From: Chitinophagaceae bacterium 26-R-25
GTDB taxonomy: Bacteria; Bacteroidota; Bacteroidia; Chitinophagales; Chitinophagaceae
Length of the DNA stretch: 64,000 nucleotides
NCBI GenBank assembly: GCA_029906195.1
Contig: JARWSJ010000002.1
Span: forward strand, 248,001-312,000
Reading direction: 5' to 3'
Position 1 is the stretch's first letter. Each line of letters opens with the position of its first letter. The notes below the pieces were generated by a model. That model did no database searches and was not told where the DNA came from. It was given only the letters and a program-made list of their open reading frames with translations. Positions 24,979 through 34,033 of the stretch are shown here, piece by piece. The translations under genes and the position numbers were made by a program.

Positions 24979-26112
24979 TTAATGCTTTTGCAGCAGCTCC
25001 AGAAATTTTCTATCCAACTTGTAGCCGTGCCAGTCTTCATAAGCCACATCTGAGCGGCCGGAATTAAGGATGCCGAAGTCGCCGATAAAGTTCCAAATGG
25101 CAAAGCCTATATTGTTGGCGGATAAAATATCGAGCACATCTGTGAACCATGCAATGAAAACATCGTGTGGCGTTTTGTTCCAGCAACCACATTCGCCGCA
25201 ATGCACGCCCACTCCCTTTTTAGTTAGATCGATCCACGGCTGGTAGTATTTTACCAGCATTGATTTATCGAGGTATTGATTGCCTACTTGACCGGGCCAT
25301 TTAGGCTCGGGCAGATGGTCGGGATCTTTGTTTGCCCAGGGTGCTTTATAATGTGAAATGGCATGGGGGAAATAGCCGCGGCAACTTTGTGCAATGTTTA
25401 AATCTATTATCTCCGGAATAACCGAGCTGCCAACATCATTGCCATCTGCAATGACCAAATGACCTGGATTTTCTTTTCGGATGGCTTCCGCTGCGCCTTT
25501 TGCAACGTTCCTGTAAATGTCGCCCGGCACAGAGCTTGCCGCGGAATGTTGATCGTTCATGTCTTCACGCATGCTTGGCTCATTCACCAGGTCGAAGCTT
25601 ATCTTTTTGCTGGAAATATTTTTGTAACGGTTTGCCCACATGTTCCAGTGAAAGTAAAATGCTTTTTGGGCCTCTTCATCTTTCCATAAATTGTAGGGTT
25701 CATGAAAACCGGCATTGATGCAGTATCCCGGGGCGCGATGCAAATTGATGCTTGTATGCATGTTGTATTTCTGTGCCATGTAAACGACTTTGTCAACAAG
25801 CTCTACAGCGACTTCATTTATGTTGTATACTTCGTCTGGCGTGATGTTTTTGCTGCGGTCAAATTTTAAATATCCGGGATAGGCGATGGGCAGGCGAACA
25901 AAATCGAAGCCCCAATCCTGCATCCATTTGAAATGGTCCTCTGTTGCAATGATTTTTTCGAATGGCCTTGGAGAAAAGAAATCCAGTAGGTTGAATCCTT
26001 TCCATTTTGGCAATGTGTTTTTTAATGGCGCTTTTGCAAATGCTGAGGTTCCGGTTAAGCTTACTGCCGCAGCCAGCATGCTGGTGTTCTTAATGAATAT
26101 TCTTCTTTTCAT
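24979..26112 (-). CDS. Secreted glycoside hydrolase family 5 enzyme
   Basis: 377 residues. The N-terminus KRRIFIKN followed by a hydrophobic stretch resembles a Tat signal. (beta/alpha)8 glycosidase with WGFDFVRLPIAYP, NLHRAPGYC, acid/base Glu178 in FDLVNEPS and nucleophile Glu307 in GVHCGECGCW. It cleaves beta-linked glycans; endoglucanase or mannanase specificity cannot be separated. It is monocistronic with a small acidic-protein gene upstream. Confidence 0.9.
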   Translation of the reverse strand: MKRRIFIKNTSMLAAAVSLTGTSAFAKAPLKNTLPKWKGFNLLDFFSPRPFEKIIATEDHFKWMQDWGFDFVRLPIAYPGYLKFDRSKNITPDEVYNINEVAVELVDKVVYMAQKYNMHTSINLHRAPGYCINAGFHEPYNLWKDEEAQKAFYFHWNMWANRYKNISSKKISFDLVNEPSMREDMNDQHSAASSVPGDIYRNVAKGAAEAIRKENPGHLVIADGNDVGSSVIPEIIDLNIAQSCRGYFPHAISHYKAPWANKDPDHLPEPKWPGQVGNQYLDKSMLVKYYQPWIDLTKKGVGVHCGECGCWNKTPHDVFIAWFTDVLDILSANNIGFAIWNFIGDFGILNSGRSDVAYEDWHGYKLDRKFLELLQKH

Positions 26113-26222
26113 GGCAAGAAAAAGAAAGTGAATAATTAGTGACGACTATTAATGTAAAACTTTTCGCTGCGCAAAGAGAGCAGAGAAGAAATAGTACCAC
26201 ATTCTGCTAAAAAAGCATTGAT

Positions 26223-26396
26223 CTATTTTTCGCGCAGATCATCATCAGCTGCGTAAGTTTCGTCCTGGTTCGCTTCATTGTCCGACATTGATTCGGGATC
26301 TGGCAATTCTCCATTCCCACCGCATTCGTCTTCGGGACAAGGTTTCCTTTTATCATCTTCCGGCTTTTCCGCTTTGTCTTTTTTGGGGTCGTACAT
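26223..26396 (-). CDS. Small acidic hypothetical protein
   Basis: 57 residues from ATG 26396 to TAG 26223: starts MYDPKKDKAEKPEDDK and ends in an Asp/Glu-rich tail (QDETYAADDDLREK). About 17 Asp/Glu against 9 Lys/Arg, two Cys (CPEDEC), no hydrophobic core, so likely disordered. It fills an otherwise unexplained gap between GH5 and the TraB/GumN-like gene. Coding is supported by an uninterrupted frame and a biased composition, but no homology is claimed. Confidence 0.6.
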   Translation of the reverse strand: MYDPKKDKAEKPEDDKRKPCPEDECGGNGELPDPESMSDNEANQDETYAADDDLREK

Positions 26397-26543
26397 TGAC
26401 TTGATTTTTATGTGGTTGTATTAAACTACAATAAAAGTCGTACCCAGTCAAGCCCTTTGTGTTGAAAAATTTAACCTCGAGACTTTTTCTGTTTTCTCCA
26501 AATCCCTCTATCTTGGCGGCCTGTACCCAAACCCTTAATACTT

Positions 26544-29500
26544 ATGAATCGGAGATTTTTAGCAAGTTTTGTTTTTTTATGTGGAACCTTATCTTCCTTC
26601 AGCCAAAGCAAAAATGCAAATACGTTGCTGTGGCGCATTTCCGGAAACGGCCTTAGCCAATCATCCTACCTGTTTGGCACTATGCACCTCACTGATAAAA
26701 GACTTTTCAATTTTGATGACTCACTTTATCATGCCCTGGAAGTAACGGATGGAACAGCCATCGAGGTGAATCCTGATGAAATGATGGCGTATTCATTTAA
26801 CCAGGAGTTGGAAAATATGCAGAAAGGGAAATATTTGAAAGATATATTGAGCGAAAAAGATTACGAAAAATATAGCGCGGCACTTGCAAAGAAGCTGAAC
26901 AAACCCGCGAACGAAATTACTGAGAAGGATCTTCTTCTCGAAAAAAACAGTTGGACAACGGAATATCTTGCAAAAGGTGAGATGCCGACTTTTGTAGATG
27001 CGTATTTATTTTATACAGCAAAGAAACAGGCCAAATGGGTTGGCGGCATTGAAGACATTACTGACCAGGCTGGCCTTCTGGAGAACATAGACAAAGCTGA
27101 CATCGAGTTTATGTTGAATAAAAGTGCCAAAAATATTGCTGATAATATGATGGAGCAGATGATAGCGCAATACGTCAACCAGGATATTGACGAACTGTGC
27201 AGGTTTACTTCCGGTGAGGATTCTGCAAAACACGAGGCAATTATTACACGAAGAAACATAAAGATGGCTTATCGCATCGATAGTATGGCGCATACTCGCG
27301 CCATGTTGTTTGCGATCGGAGCGGCGCACCTGGCCAACGATGAGGGAGTGATAAATTTATTACGCAAAAGAGGATTTACTGTAACGCCGGTTATCGGAAG
27401 TAAGAAGATCAGCTCCAAAGAGTACAAGTATGATGAAAAGCCAACGCCCTGGTATACGGTGAATGACAAGCAGGGACTTTATACTGCAATGATGCCGGGC
27501 AATCCATTTGCGAAGGGCGTTTCCGGTGTGGTTGACGCGCAGTTCTATTTTGATCTGTCTTCATATTCGGGCTACGGCATCATGTCAATAGTTACTCCGG
27601 GAAAAATTCAAAATAGGGATTCGGTGTTTCAGGCTTTCGCAGCGAATATGTTTAAAGGAGATAAAAAACTAAAGCCCACACCAGTTGTGAAGGACAGTTT
27701 AACTGGAGTTGAGTATATGTCGTCAATGCGTGGCATGAGTAGCCGTGTGCAGTTGTTTACGAAAGGTAATGTTATTTATGTGCCGATGTTTTACGCGCTG
27801 AAAAAAGATTCTCTTTCAGGTGCTAATGCGAAAAAATTCTTCGATTCGTTTGTGATGAAGGATGCTCCTTTTGCTTACGGAATGTTGTACAACGATTCAC
27901 TTGCGGGTGTTGTTACAACACTTCCCATGGAATTAGAATATAGCGGACAACTCAGCCACCTGGTGGTGAAAGGATGGAAAGTTGTTGCTTATGCCGGCGG
28001 TGATGCTGGCTCCGGTTCGTATGTTGTTAAGTTTGACAAGCGGCCAATCAAAGGGAGAAACATCGTTAGCGATAGTTTGATATTTGAAGAGACCCGGCTG
28101 GGGATGAGGGAGAAATTTAAGGAAACAAAGAATGAAAGGTTGAAAATAGGAGGTTACAATGCGGCATATTTTGAGGGCGAGATAAATGGGTTTAAAGGAA
28201 GGATCTTAAATATTGTTCGTGGAAACCATAACGTAGCCATCATGGCTGTGGGTGACTCCGTTGCTATTTTTCAACCAGTGTACAATGATATGTTCGGCAA
28301 CATAAAATTTGTTCCATACAATAATCTTACATGGAAACCATGCACGGTTGCAGACGGTGGGTTAACCGTTTGGGCACCGGAAGATTTCATTGACAGTAAA
28401 ACAGACTCGACATTAAGCAAGAATAGTTATTTGAGTTATGACTCATCTATATCGATGAACATCTATGTGTCCGTAGATACTTTGAATAAATACAGGTGGT
28501 ATTCTTCCGATAGTGCTTTCTGGGAAACCAACAACAAGGGGTTTGTTAATGAAGGCGATTCTCTTATTTCCAGTGTTGATTCTTACACAGGAAAAATAAG
28601 GACCAGTGAGTTGGTAATAAAACGAAAGAACACGCAGTTATTCACACGGGCAAAAGAATATCAATATGGTACGATTGTTTATACGGTGGTGCTAAGAAGT
28701 GAGGCTGATGTTATAAATAGTGAGAAGGTGAACAAACTAATGAATGATGTACACTTCAACAAACCGATGATTGATTTTGATGTTACCAAATCAAGAGCTG
28801 CTCAGTTGTTGAATGATCTGTCAGGTAAAGACTCTGCAACCGTAAACGAAGCATACGATGAAATGAAGAACGCGAGCTTTGACAGTTCTGATATTGCGAT
28901 GTTGCATGAGTGTTTGATCAAAAAGTATAGTGCGCCAAGTGCGGGGGAGGATTCTTCTGCTATCAACGAACGTACTGCCAGAATACTGTCGGGATTAGGC
29001 GCTCGTTCTACAATAAAATTTGCATCGGATAATTACAACAGTTTGACAGGCGACAAGAAATATTTAAAGCCAAACATCCTTTACATGTTATCGACAATGC
29101 GAACAAAGGAGAGTTACGATTCCTTATTCTCTTTGATAAAAGCAAATCCAAAGGATGATCTCTTTCCTTATTTTTCATACCGGGTAACTGATAGTTTAAA
29201 GCTTGCTGCAAATTATGGAAATGATGTTTTGGGTTATTTGAAAGACTCTTCACGCGGCATGCAAATGGTGAACATACTTAATCAGCTTCATGATAGTAGT
29301 CTGATCGCTCTGGAGCCCATCAGCAAACATGAAAATGAATTTATCGCGTTGGCAAAAAATGATCTTTCAGGAAAAGATCACAGCAAGCGGAGTTTTGATC
29401 TCATGAGTATTCTTAGTAAGCTAAAAACGCAGAAATCGTTGGCTACTCTCAGAGGATATTTAAACATCAAAGACCAGCGATTTATTAAAGAGCAAGCTGT

Positions 29501-29954
29501 CGTTCTTCTTGCAAAGAATAATCAACCACTGAGCGCAACGGTACTGAACAGCCTGGCCGCAGACCCTCAGACAAGAGCGAGACTTTATAATGATTTAAAG
29601 GAAATAAAAAAGCACGCGTTGTTTCCAAAGCTTTACCTGACACAAAAATCTTTAGGAGAGTCTTCCTTGTGTGATGTTGTTTCTAGTGATGATTATGATG
29701 TAAAAGCCATAAAATTTATTGCTGAGAAGACTGCGACCTATAACAATAAGAAATACAAATTCTATTTGTTTAAAGTGACGCTTGATGATGACCGCGGTTC
29801 ATACCTTGGTGTTGCAGGCGGATATGATATAGCCGGCAAGTCAGCGGAGGCAGAAGAAGATTTGAGTTCAATGTATTATGAAGAAGAGTTTGATGCGGCT
29901 AAAATAAACGAGCTGTTCAAGGCGTGGATGCAAGGATTTGAAGATGATAAGTAA
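26544..29954 (+). CDS. Giant TraB/GumN-like protein
   Basis: 1136 residues with signal peptide MNRRFLASFVFLCGTLSSFSQS. The first 290 residues match TraB/GumN: NTLLWRISGNGLSQSSYLFGTMHLTDKR with the GTMH motif, IEVNPDEM, WVGGIEDITDQAGLL and FAIGAAHLANDEGVINLLRKRGFTV. Family members are thought to be metalloprotease-like (Tiki-related). The next 850 residues are not recognised: an apparent beta-rich repeat region (about 300-750) and then a helical part (about 760-1060), ending in an acidic tail. Ordinary family length is about 300. Probably exported; flanked by a 21-bp-stem terminator. Confidence 0.75.
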   Translation: MNRRFLASFVFLCGTLSSFSQSKNANTLLWRISGNGLSQSSYLFGTMHLTDKRLFNFDDSLYHALEVTDGTAIEVNPDEMMAYSFNQELENMQKGKYLKDILSEKDYEKYSAALAKKLNKPANEITEKDLLLEKNSWTTEYLAKGEMPTFVDAYLFYTAKKQAKWVGGIEDITDQAGLLENIDKADIEFMLNKSAKNIADNMMEQMIAQYVNQDIDELCRFTSGEDSAKHEAIITRRNIKMAYRIDSMAHTRAMLFAIGAAHLANDEGVINLLRKRGFTVTPVIGSKKISSKEYKYDEKPTPWYTVNDKQGLYTAMMPGNPFAKGVSGVVDAQFYFDLSSYSGYGIMSIVTPGKIQNRDSVFQAFAANMFKGDKKLKPTPVVKDSLTGVEYMSSMRGMSSRVQLFTKGNVIYVPMFYALKKDSLSGANAKKFFDSFVMKDAPFAYGMLYNDSLAGVVTTLPMELEYSGQLSHLVVKGWKVVAYAGGDAGSGSYVVKFDKRPIKGRNIVSDSLIFEETRLGMREKFKETKNERLKIGGYNAAYFEGEINGFKGRILNIVRGNHNVAIMAVGDSVAIFQPVYNDMFGNIKFVPYNNLTWKPCTVADGGLTVWAPEDFIDSKTDSTLSKNSYLSYDSSISMNIYVSVDTLNKYRWYSSDSAFWETNNKGFVNEGDSLISSVDSYTGKIRTSELVIKRKNTQLFTRAKEYQYGTIVYTVVLRSEADVINSEKVNKLMNDVHFNKPMIDFDVTKSRAAQLLNDLSGKDSATVNEAYDEMKNASFDSSDIAMLHECLIKKYSAPSAGEDSSAINERTARILSGLGARSTIKFASDNYNSLTGDKKYLKPNILYMLSTMRTKESYDSLFSLIKANPKDDLFPYFSYRVTDSLKLAANYGNDVLGYLKDSSRGMQMVNILNQLHDSSLIALEPISKHENEFIALAKNDLSGKDHSKRSFDLMSILSKLKTQKSLATLRGYLNIKDQRFIKEQAVVLLAKNNQPLSATVLNSLAADPQTRARLYNDLKEIKKHALFPKLYLTQKSLGESSLCDVVSSDDYDVKAIKFIAEKTATYNNKKYKFYLFKVTLDDDRGSYLGVAGGYDIAGKSAEAEEDLSSMYYEEEFDAAKINELFKAWMQGFEDDK

Positions 29955-29967
29955 TCGCTTTAAAGCA

Positions 29968-30018
29968 TCTATCAAAAAGAGAGGCTCCGCAAATCGTGGA
30001 GCCTCTCTTTTTGATAGA
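29968..30018. terminator. Bidirectional terminator between convergent genes
   Basis: A perfect 21-bp stem (29968-29988 with 29998-30018) around a 9-nt loop has CTCTCTTTTT on the right and AAAAAGAGAG on the left. It serves the + gene ending 29954 and the - gene ending 30025. Confidence 0.95.
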
Positions 30019-30024
30019 ATAGTA

Positions 30025-30834
30025 TTACTCTGGAAACACAAACGTTATCACTCCTCTTAAACCAAAGTCCGTTTTAAAATCTGTGGGTGCTGCTACAGGT
30101 ATTCTTGGCCCTACGCCTAACGATACTATTTGTTTGCCAAGCTTTGTGATGCCAGTCAGTATCGGATTAATAAATGCTGTAGTAGTTTTTGCATGCCAGT
30201 TTGCAGTAATTTCTGCATTGACACCAAGGCCCGCGCCGCTTTTCCAGTTGTGCGTGAAAAATGGTTGAAGGAACATTTGATTAATATCTGATCTGTCGCT
30301 CGCTCCTGCAAATGACCAGATCTGATTGGCAAGAAAGCCAAACGTTAATCCCGGTGATTGTTTCAGCACCAGTGCTGTAGGGCCAACTCCCCACTTTTTT
30401 CCTGAAAGAAATTCGTTGGTGCCAATGGGTACAAGAAAAGCCGGGCCTGCTCCCCAAATGATACCATTCTTTGATTTTGTCGGAGAGAAGAATGCACTCA
30501 CAGTCGCATCACTCAAACCAAATTCATTTTTATCTGGTCCGCTTATATTGTGCTGATCAACAACCGGCACAATGTAACGTGTAATAAGATTGAGTTTGGA
30601 ATTGAGTTTAAAAGGAATCACCGGCTGTACATTCAGCGTGTATTTTGATCCCTTGTATGGGCCAATGCCATAATCTACATTGCTTTGAAGAGGAACGCTT
30701 ATGAGGCTTGCAACGGGGTTTGCAAGTTTGTCTGCAAGCTCCTGCGCGTCACCACCAGCGGGCTTATCTGCATCTTGGGCGTTTGCAAAATAGCTAAGAA
30801 CCAATAGTATTAGAATAAGGTTGAGTTGTTTCAT
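30025..30834 (-). CDS. Outer-membrane-like hypothetical protein
   Basis: 269 residues from ATG 30834 (signal MKQLNLILILLVLSYFANAQ); a TTG six codons upstream is rejected. The mature chain is Gly/Pro/Asn-rich beta structure (YGIGPYKGSKYTLNVQPVIPF, WGAGPAFLVPIGT, KWGVGPTALVL) ending GVITFVFPE, consistent with a beta-barrel. Similar proteins are seen in Bacteroidota and Proteobacteria without known role. It stands alone between a strong terminator and a word-repeat element. Confidence 0.65.
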   Translation of the reverse strand: MKQLNLILILLVLSYFANAQDADKPAGGDAQELADKLANPVASLISVPLQSNVDYGIGPYKGSKYTLNVQPVIPFKLNSKLNLITRYIVPVVDQHNISGPDKNEFGLSDATVSAFFSPTKSKNGIIWGAGPAFLVPIGTNEFLSGKKWGVGPTALVLKQSPGLTFGFLANQIWSFAGASDRSDINQMFLQPFFTHNWKSGAGLGVNAEITANWHAKTTTAFINPILTGITKLGKQIVSLGVGPRIPVAAPTDFKTDFGLRGVITFVFPE

Positions 30835-30960
30835 CTGTTGTTGTGTTTGCAAGAAAGGTTTAAAGGTCTAACAACAACGTGAAAAAGAAATTGTTTGAGA
30901 TGATGGTTTGGTATTAAGAATTGAGGTGCGATGGCGCGATAAAATTGGACTTGTTCACTA

Positions 30961-31071
30961 TGACTGAATGACTGAATAACTGAATAGCTGAATAACTGAG
31001 TGGTTCCAAATTCGGTCAGTCACTCGCTTTATCAACAACTCAGTTATTCAGTTAATCAGTTATTCAGTTAC
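30961..31071. repeat. Inverted word-repeat element (word CTGAATAA)
   Basis: Left arm 30961-31000 repeats tgactgaa/taactgaa octads and right arm 31039-31071 the complement, with 38 nt between. The same word occurs at 16487-16580 and 20354-20464. The right arm contains the stop codon (31068-31070) of the lipoprotein gene. Confidence 0.85.
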
Positions 31072-32234
31072 TGGTAAGTGCTATAAAAACTTCTTATAAA
31101 ATCCGTTGCCTGTGTGTAGAGCGGTTTTGTAAACTCAACAAAAAGTTGTTGTGGTGGAGGTGCTATCCCCGGCTGTCTGCCGATCATTGCGAGTTCATCT
31201 GCTGTCAGGGCACGTTCATCTCCGTTAAAAGAACCCCAGCTGGTGCCCCATGTATAGCCACCTGTAAAGCGGTGCGAAGCAAGAGATCTGTTTGTAGTGT
31301 AGTCTGTTATGTACACATCAAGCAAACCACGGGAATCTATGTTACGCGTGTATGAAGTAACTCTTGCGGTAACAGTGCCATACACGTCAAATGCATTGCC
31401 AGACTTATCTCTGGAGGTTCCGATCTTTACGCTGTCTCTCTTAACATCATACGTATTCTTGCTGTCGTACACATTGCCGACAACAAAGTCGTAAAAACCA
31501 ACCTGCAAAACCTGGTCAGGATTGATTTGGTATTCCTGCGCTTCTGAAGGCGTATAAAAGCGAATGAATTTATCTTTCAGCGTTGATGAAGTATAGTTCA
31601 ATATTTGCGTGTAAAAGAAATCAGCATTCACCTGGTAAGCTCCTGAAATAGGCGCCATATCGATCATTACCTTTAGCGTGGCCAACCACAACGCATCATT
31701 TATTTTATTGGTGATATCCTTGTAATTGGGATCTATTTGTTGAACCTGTAAAAAGTTGTAGTACGCTGTTTTCGCTGATTCTCGTGAGTTGATGTTTAGT
31801 GCGGCCTGACCCATTTTATACGATTCGTCTGCAGCAAGTCCACGGTATTTATTCAGTTCTTCCGTGTAGGTATTTGGATAAGGAATAATCTTCATTGCGC
31901 CGGGACTGGTGATGATATTCCTCGCAATGTTGCTCATTGCTTCATAGTTGCGGTAAACCTGCAAATAATTTCCCTGTTTGTAAAATTGCGTGAGACTGGT
32001 TTCTTCCTGCTTCGTATAATTTACCGCCATCGGGTAAGCTTCCTTTAATGTTTCAATCGCTTTTTTATTGGTGGTAGAGGAGCGCAAACGATCGATGGAT
32101 TGCAGACAGGCGCTGTAATAATCACCTTTTTTAAGTGCGGCTTTGCCCGCAGAGCAACCGCTGATAACAACAAAAGTGGCAGATGCAATTAGCAATGCAA
32201 GGTATACATGTAGGCTGTTTTTCTTCGGATACAT
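31068..32234 (-). CDS. Hypothetical lipoprotein
   Basis: 388 residues from ATG 32234 (MYPKKNSLHVYLALLIASATFVVISGC, lipobox ISGC); a TTG six codons upstream is less likely. The N-terminal half is alpha-helical and TPR-like (YYSACLQSIDRLRSS, QAALNINSRESAKTAYYNFLQVQQIDPNYKD). The C-terminal half is beta-rich (VLQVGFYDFVVGNVYD, VYGTVTARVTSYTRN, GLLDVYITDYTTN). I do not recognise the family. The tetratricopeptide-like pattern suggests a scaffold role at the outer membrane. Its stop lies inside a repeat arm. Confidence 0.7.
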   Translation of the reverse strand: MYPKKNSLHVYLALLIASATFVVISGCSAGKAALKKGDYYSACLQSIDRLRSSTTNKKAIETLKEAYPMAVNYTKQEETSLTQFYKQGNYLQVYRNYEAMSNIARNIITSPGAMKIIPYPNTYTEELNKYRGLAADESYKMGQAALNINSRESAKTAYYNFLQVQQIDPNYKDITNKINDALWLATLKVMIDMAPISGAYQVNADFFYTQILNYTSSTLKDKFIRFYTPSEAQEYQINPDQVLQVGFYDFVVGNVYDSKNTYDVKRDSVKIGTSRDKSGNAFDVYGTVTARVTSYTRNIDSRGLLDVYITDYTTNRSLASHRFTGGYTWGTSWGSFNGDERALTADELAMIGRQPGIAPPPQQLFVEFTKPLYTQATDFIRSFYSTYQ

Positions 32235-32278
32235 AGATAAAGGGTTGTTCAAATGTGCCGTAAAGATAGTGGTGGGAC

Positions 32279-32470
32279 GTGAATGGTCAAAGATGAATCG
32301 TGAAAGGTGAATGGTGAAATCTTGATAAATGACCAGTTATAGTGAATGTTTTACCATTCAATAGTTGCGAATTCCCCAGTCACCTTCCTCTAACCAGGAC
32401 TTTCTGGAGAAAGTTATTCACTCAACAATCCGAATTCACGTTTCACCTTTGACGATTGCCCATTTCCGAT
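32279..32470. repeat. Degenerate inverted word-repeat region
   Basis: The left part (32279-32321) repeats gtgaatggt/gtgaaaggt/gtgaaat-like words. The right part (about 32430-32470) carries ttcacgtttcaccttt. Arms are diverged and the spacer is long (about 110 nt). Possibly a decayed member of the family seen elsewhere. Confidence 0.4.
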
Positions 32471-32576
32471 TATTATTGTCAATTTCACAATTAATTGCTG
32501 TTTTTGATTCCACTTTCAAAATATTTCCTAACTTAATCCGCAATATTTTCACCCAGAATACAAATTGACCAACACA

Positions 32577-33764
32577 ATGAACAAAAAAAAACACTTCATG
32601 CCGCTTGTTGCAGGAGCAGCATTGATTACGATTGCAGCCTGTAATAACTCTGCAACAACTGAAAAGACTAGCGCAAACGATAGCACAAAAGTGGAAGCCT
32701 CGTCTGCTTCGCCATTAGACAAGAAAGCTTTTGAAGCAACTGTTGACGGCAAACAAACAGACCTGTACACGCTGAAAACCGCAAATGGTTTAAGTGCAGC
32801 AGTTACCAACCTTGGTGGCAGATTGGTTGGCTTGTGGGTGCCGGGTAAAGATGGAAAGAAAACAGATGTGGTCGTTGGTTTTGGAAGTGTAAAACAATAC
32901 CAGGATTCAACCGACGCATTTTTCGGAGGATTGATTGGCCGTTACGGCAATAGAATTGGCAAAGCAAAATTTTCTCTTGATGGTAAAGAATATAAATTGT
33001 TTGCTAACAACGGTCCTAATACATTGCATGGCGGTAAAAAAGGTTTTAGCTCCAGCGTGTGGGATGCTAAACAAGTAAATGACTCTACGCTTGAACTGAC
33101 TTATTTGTCGAAAGATATGGAAGAAGGTTTTCCGGGTAACCTGAACGTAAAAGTTACTTATGCTTTGGCAAATGATGAATTGAAAATAGATTACGAAGCC
33201 ACTACTGACAAGAAAACAGTTTGCAACCTTACCAACCATGCGTACTTCAACCTGAATGGTGAAGGCAGCGGAACAATCAACGATCATCTGGTACAAATCA
33301 ATGCAGACAAATATACTCCGGTGGATGCTACATTGATTCCAACAGGTAAAAATGAACCGGTTGCAGGTACTCCGTTTGATTTTACAAAACCAACAACTAT
33401 TGGTGCTCATGTAAGTGATACTACGAACGTGCAATTGAAAAATGGCAAAGGATATGATCACAACTTTGTGTTGAATGCAAACACTGGTTCTGGTCTTAAC
33501 CATGCAGCAACTGTAGTGGGCGATAAATCAGGCATCGTAATGGATGTGTTGACACAAGAGCCGGGCCTGCAATTCTACGGTGGTAACTTTATGGCAAGCA
33601 AAAACACTTTCAAAAGTGGTGCGAAAGATGATTTCAGAACTGCGTTCTGTATGGAAACACAACATTTTCCTGATTCACCAAATCAACCATCTTTCCCTTC
33701 AACGACTTTGAATCCTGGTCAAACATATAAGACCAGCACGGTTTATAAATTTAGTGTGAAATAG
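32577..33764 (+). CDS. galM: Exported aldose 1-epimerase
   Basis: 395 residues from ATG 32577; an upstream TTG at 32565 is rejected. Lipoprotein-like signal (MNKKKHFMPLVAGAALITIAAC, lipobox IAAC). The GalM domain contains GGLIGRYGNRIGKAKF, NTLHGGKKGFSS, TNHAYFNLNGEGSG (catalytic His), and YDHNFVLN, with nucleophilic base Glu probably in MDVLTQEPGLQFYGGNF. It interconverts alpha- and beta-anomers of hexoses, here in the periplasm or at the surface. Next to a GH2 glycosidase in the same direction, it fits uptake of released galactose or glucose. Confidence 0.94.
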   Translation: MNKKKHFMPLVAGAALITIAACNNSATTEKTSANDSTKVEASSASPLDKKAFEATVDGKQTDLYTLKTANGLSAAVTNLGGRLVGLWVPGKDGKKTDVVVGFGSVKQYQDSTDAFFGGLIGRYGNRIGKAKFSLDGKEYKLFANNGPNTLHGGKKGFSSSVWDAKQVNDSTLELTYLSKDMEEGFPGNLNVKVTYALANDELKIDYEATTDKKTVCNLTNHAYFNLNGEGSGTINDHLVQINADKYTPVDATLIPTGKNEPVAGTPFDFTKPTTIGAHVSDTTNVQLKNGKGYDHNFVLNANTGSGLNHAATVVGDKSGIVMDVLTQEPGLQFYGGNFMASKNTFKSGAKDDFRTAFCMETQHFPDSPNQPSFPSTTLNPGQTYKTSTVYKFSVK

Positions 33765-33796
33765 CGTGTGCGAATGGAAATGATGAACGTTGAACT

Positions 33797-33927
33797 GTAG
33801 AGACGCGTTGAACGCGTCTCTTTGAAAATAAACAATTCATTTGTTTTTATCGGGAAACGCGTCGAAAGCGTTTCCCTTTTTTATTGGCGATGTGTCAAAT
33901 TCAGAGACGCGTTCAACGCGTCTCTAC
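33797..33927. repeat. 131-bp element with perfect 25-bp terminal inverted repeats
   Basis: 33797-33821 and 33903-33927 are perfect reverse complements over 25 bp, starting GTAGAGACGCG and internally palindromic (AGACGCGTT/AACGCGTCT). A central hairpin GGGAAACGC/GCGTTTCCC (33852-33876) lies between. Same architecture and same first eight bases as 24865-24975, but different inner sequence. Confidence 0.9.
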
Positions 33928-34033
33928 CTTTGTGACGTAGTTTTAGCGTAGCTGATTATAATATGGTGTAGTCAGTCTATGGTACCTTCAAACCTTTAAT
34001 CCGCGTCATATTTTTCATAAAACGATCAAAACG

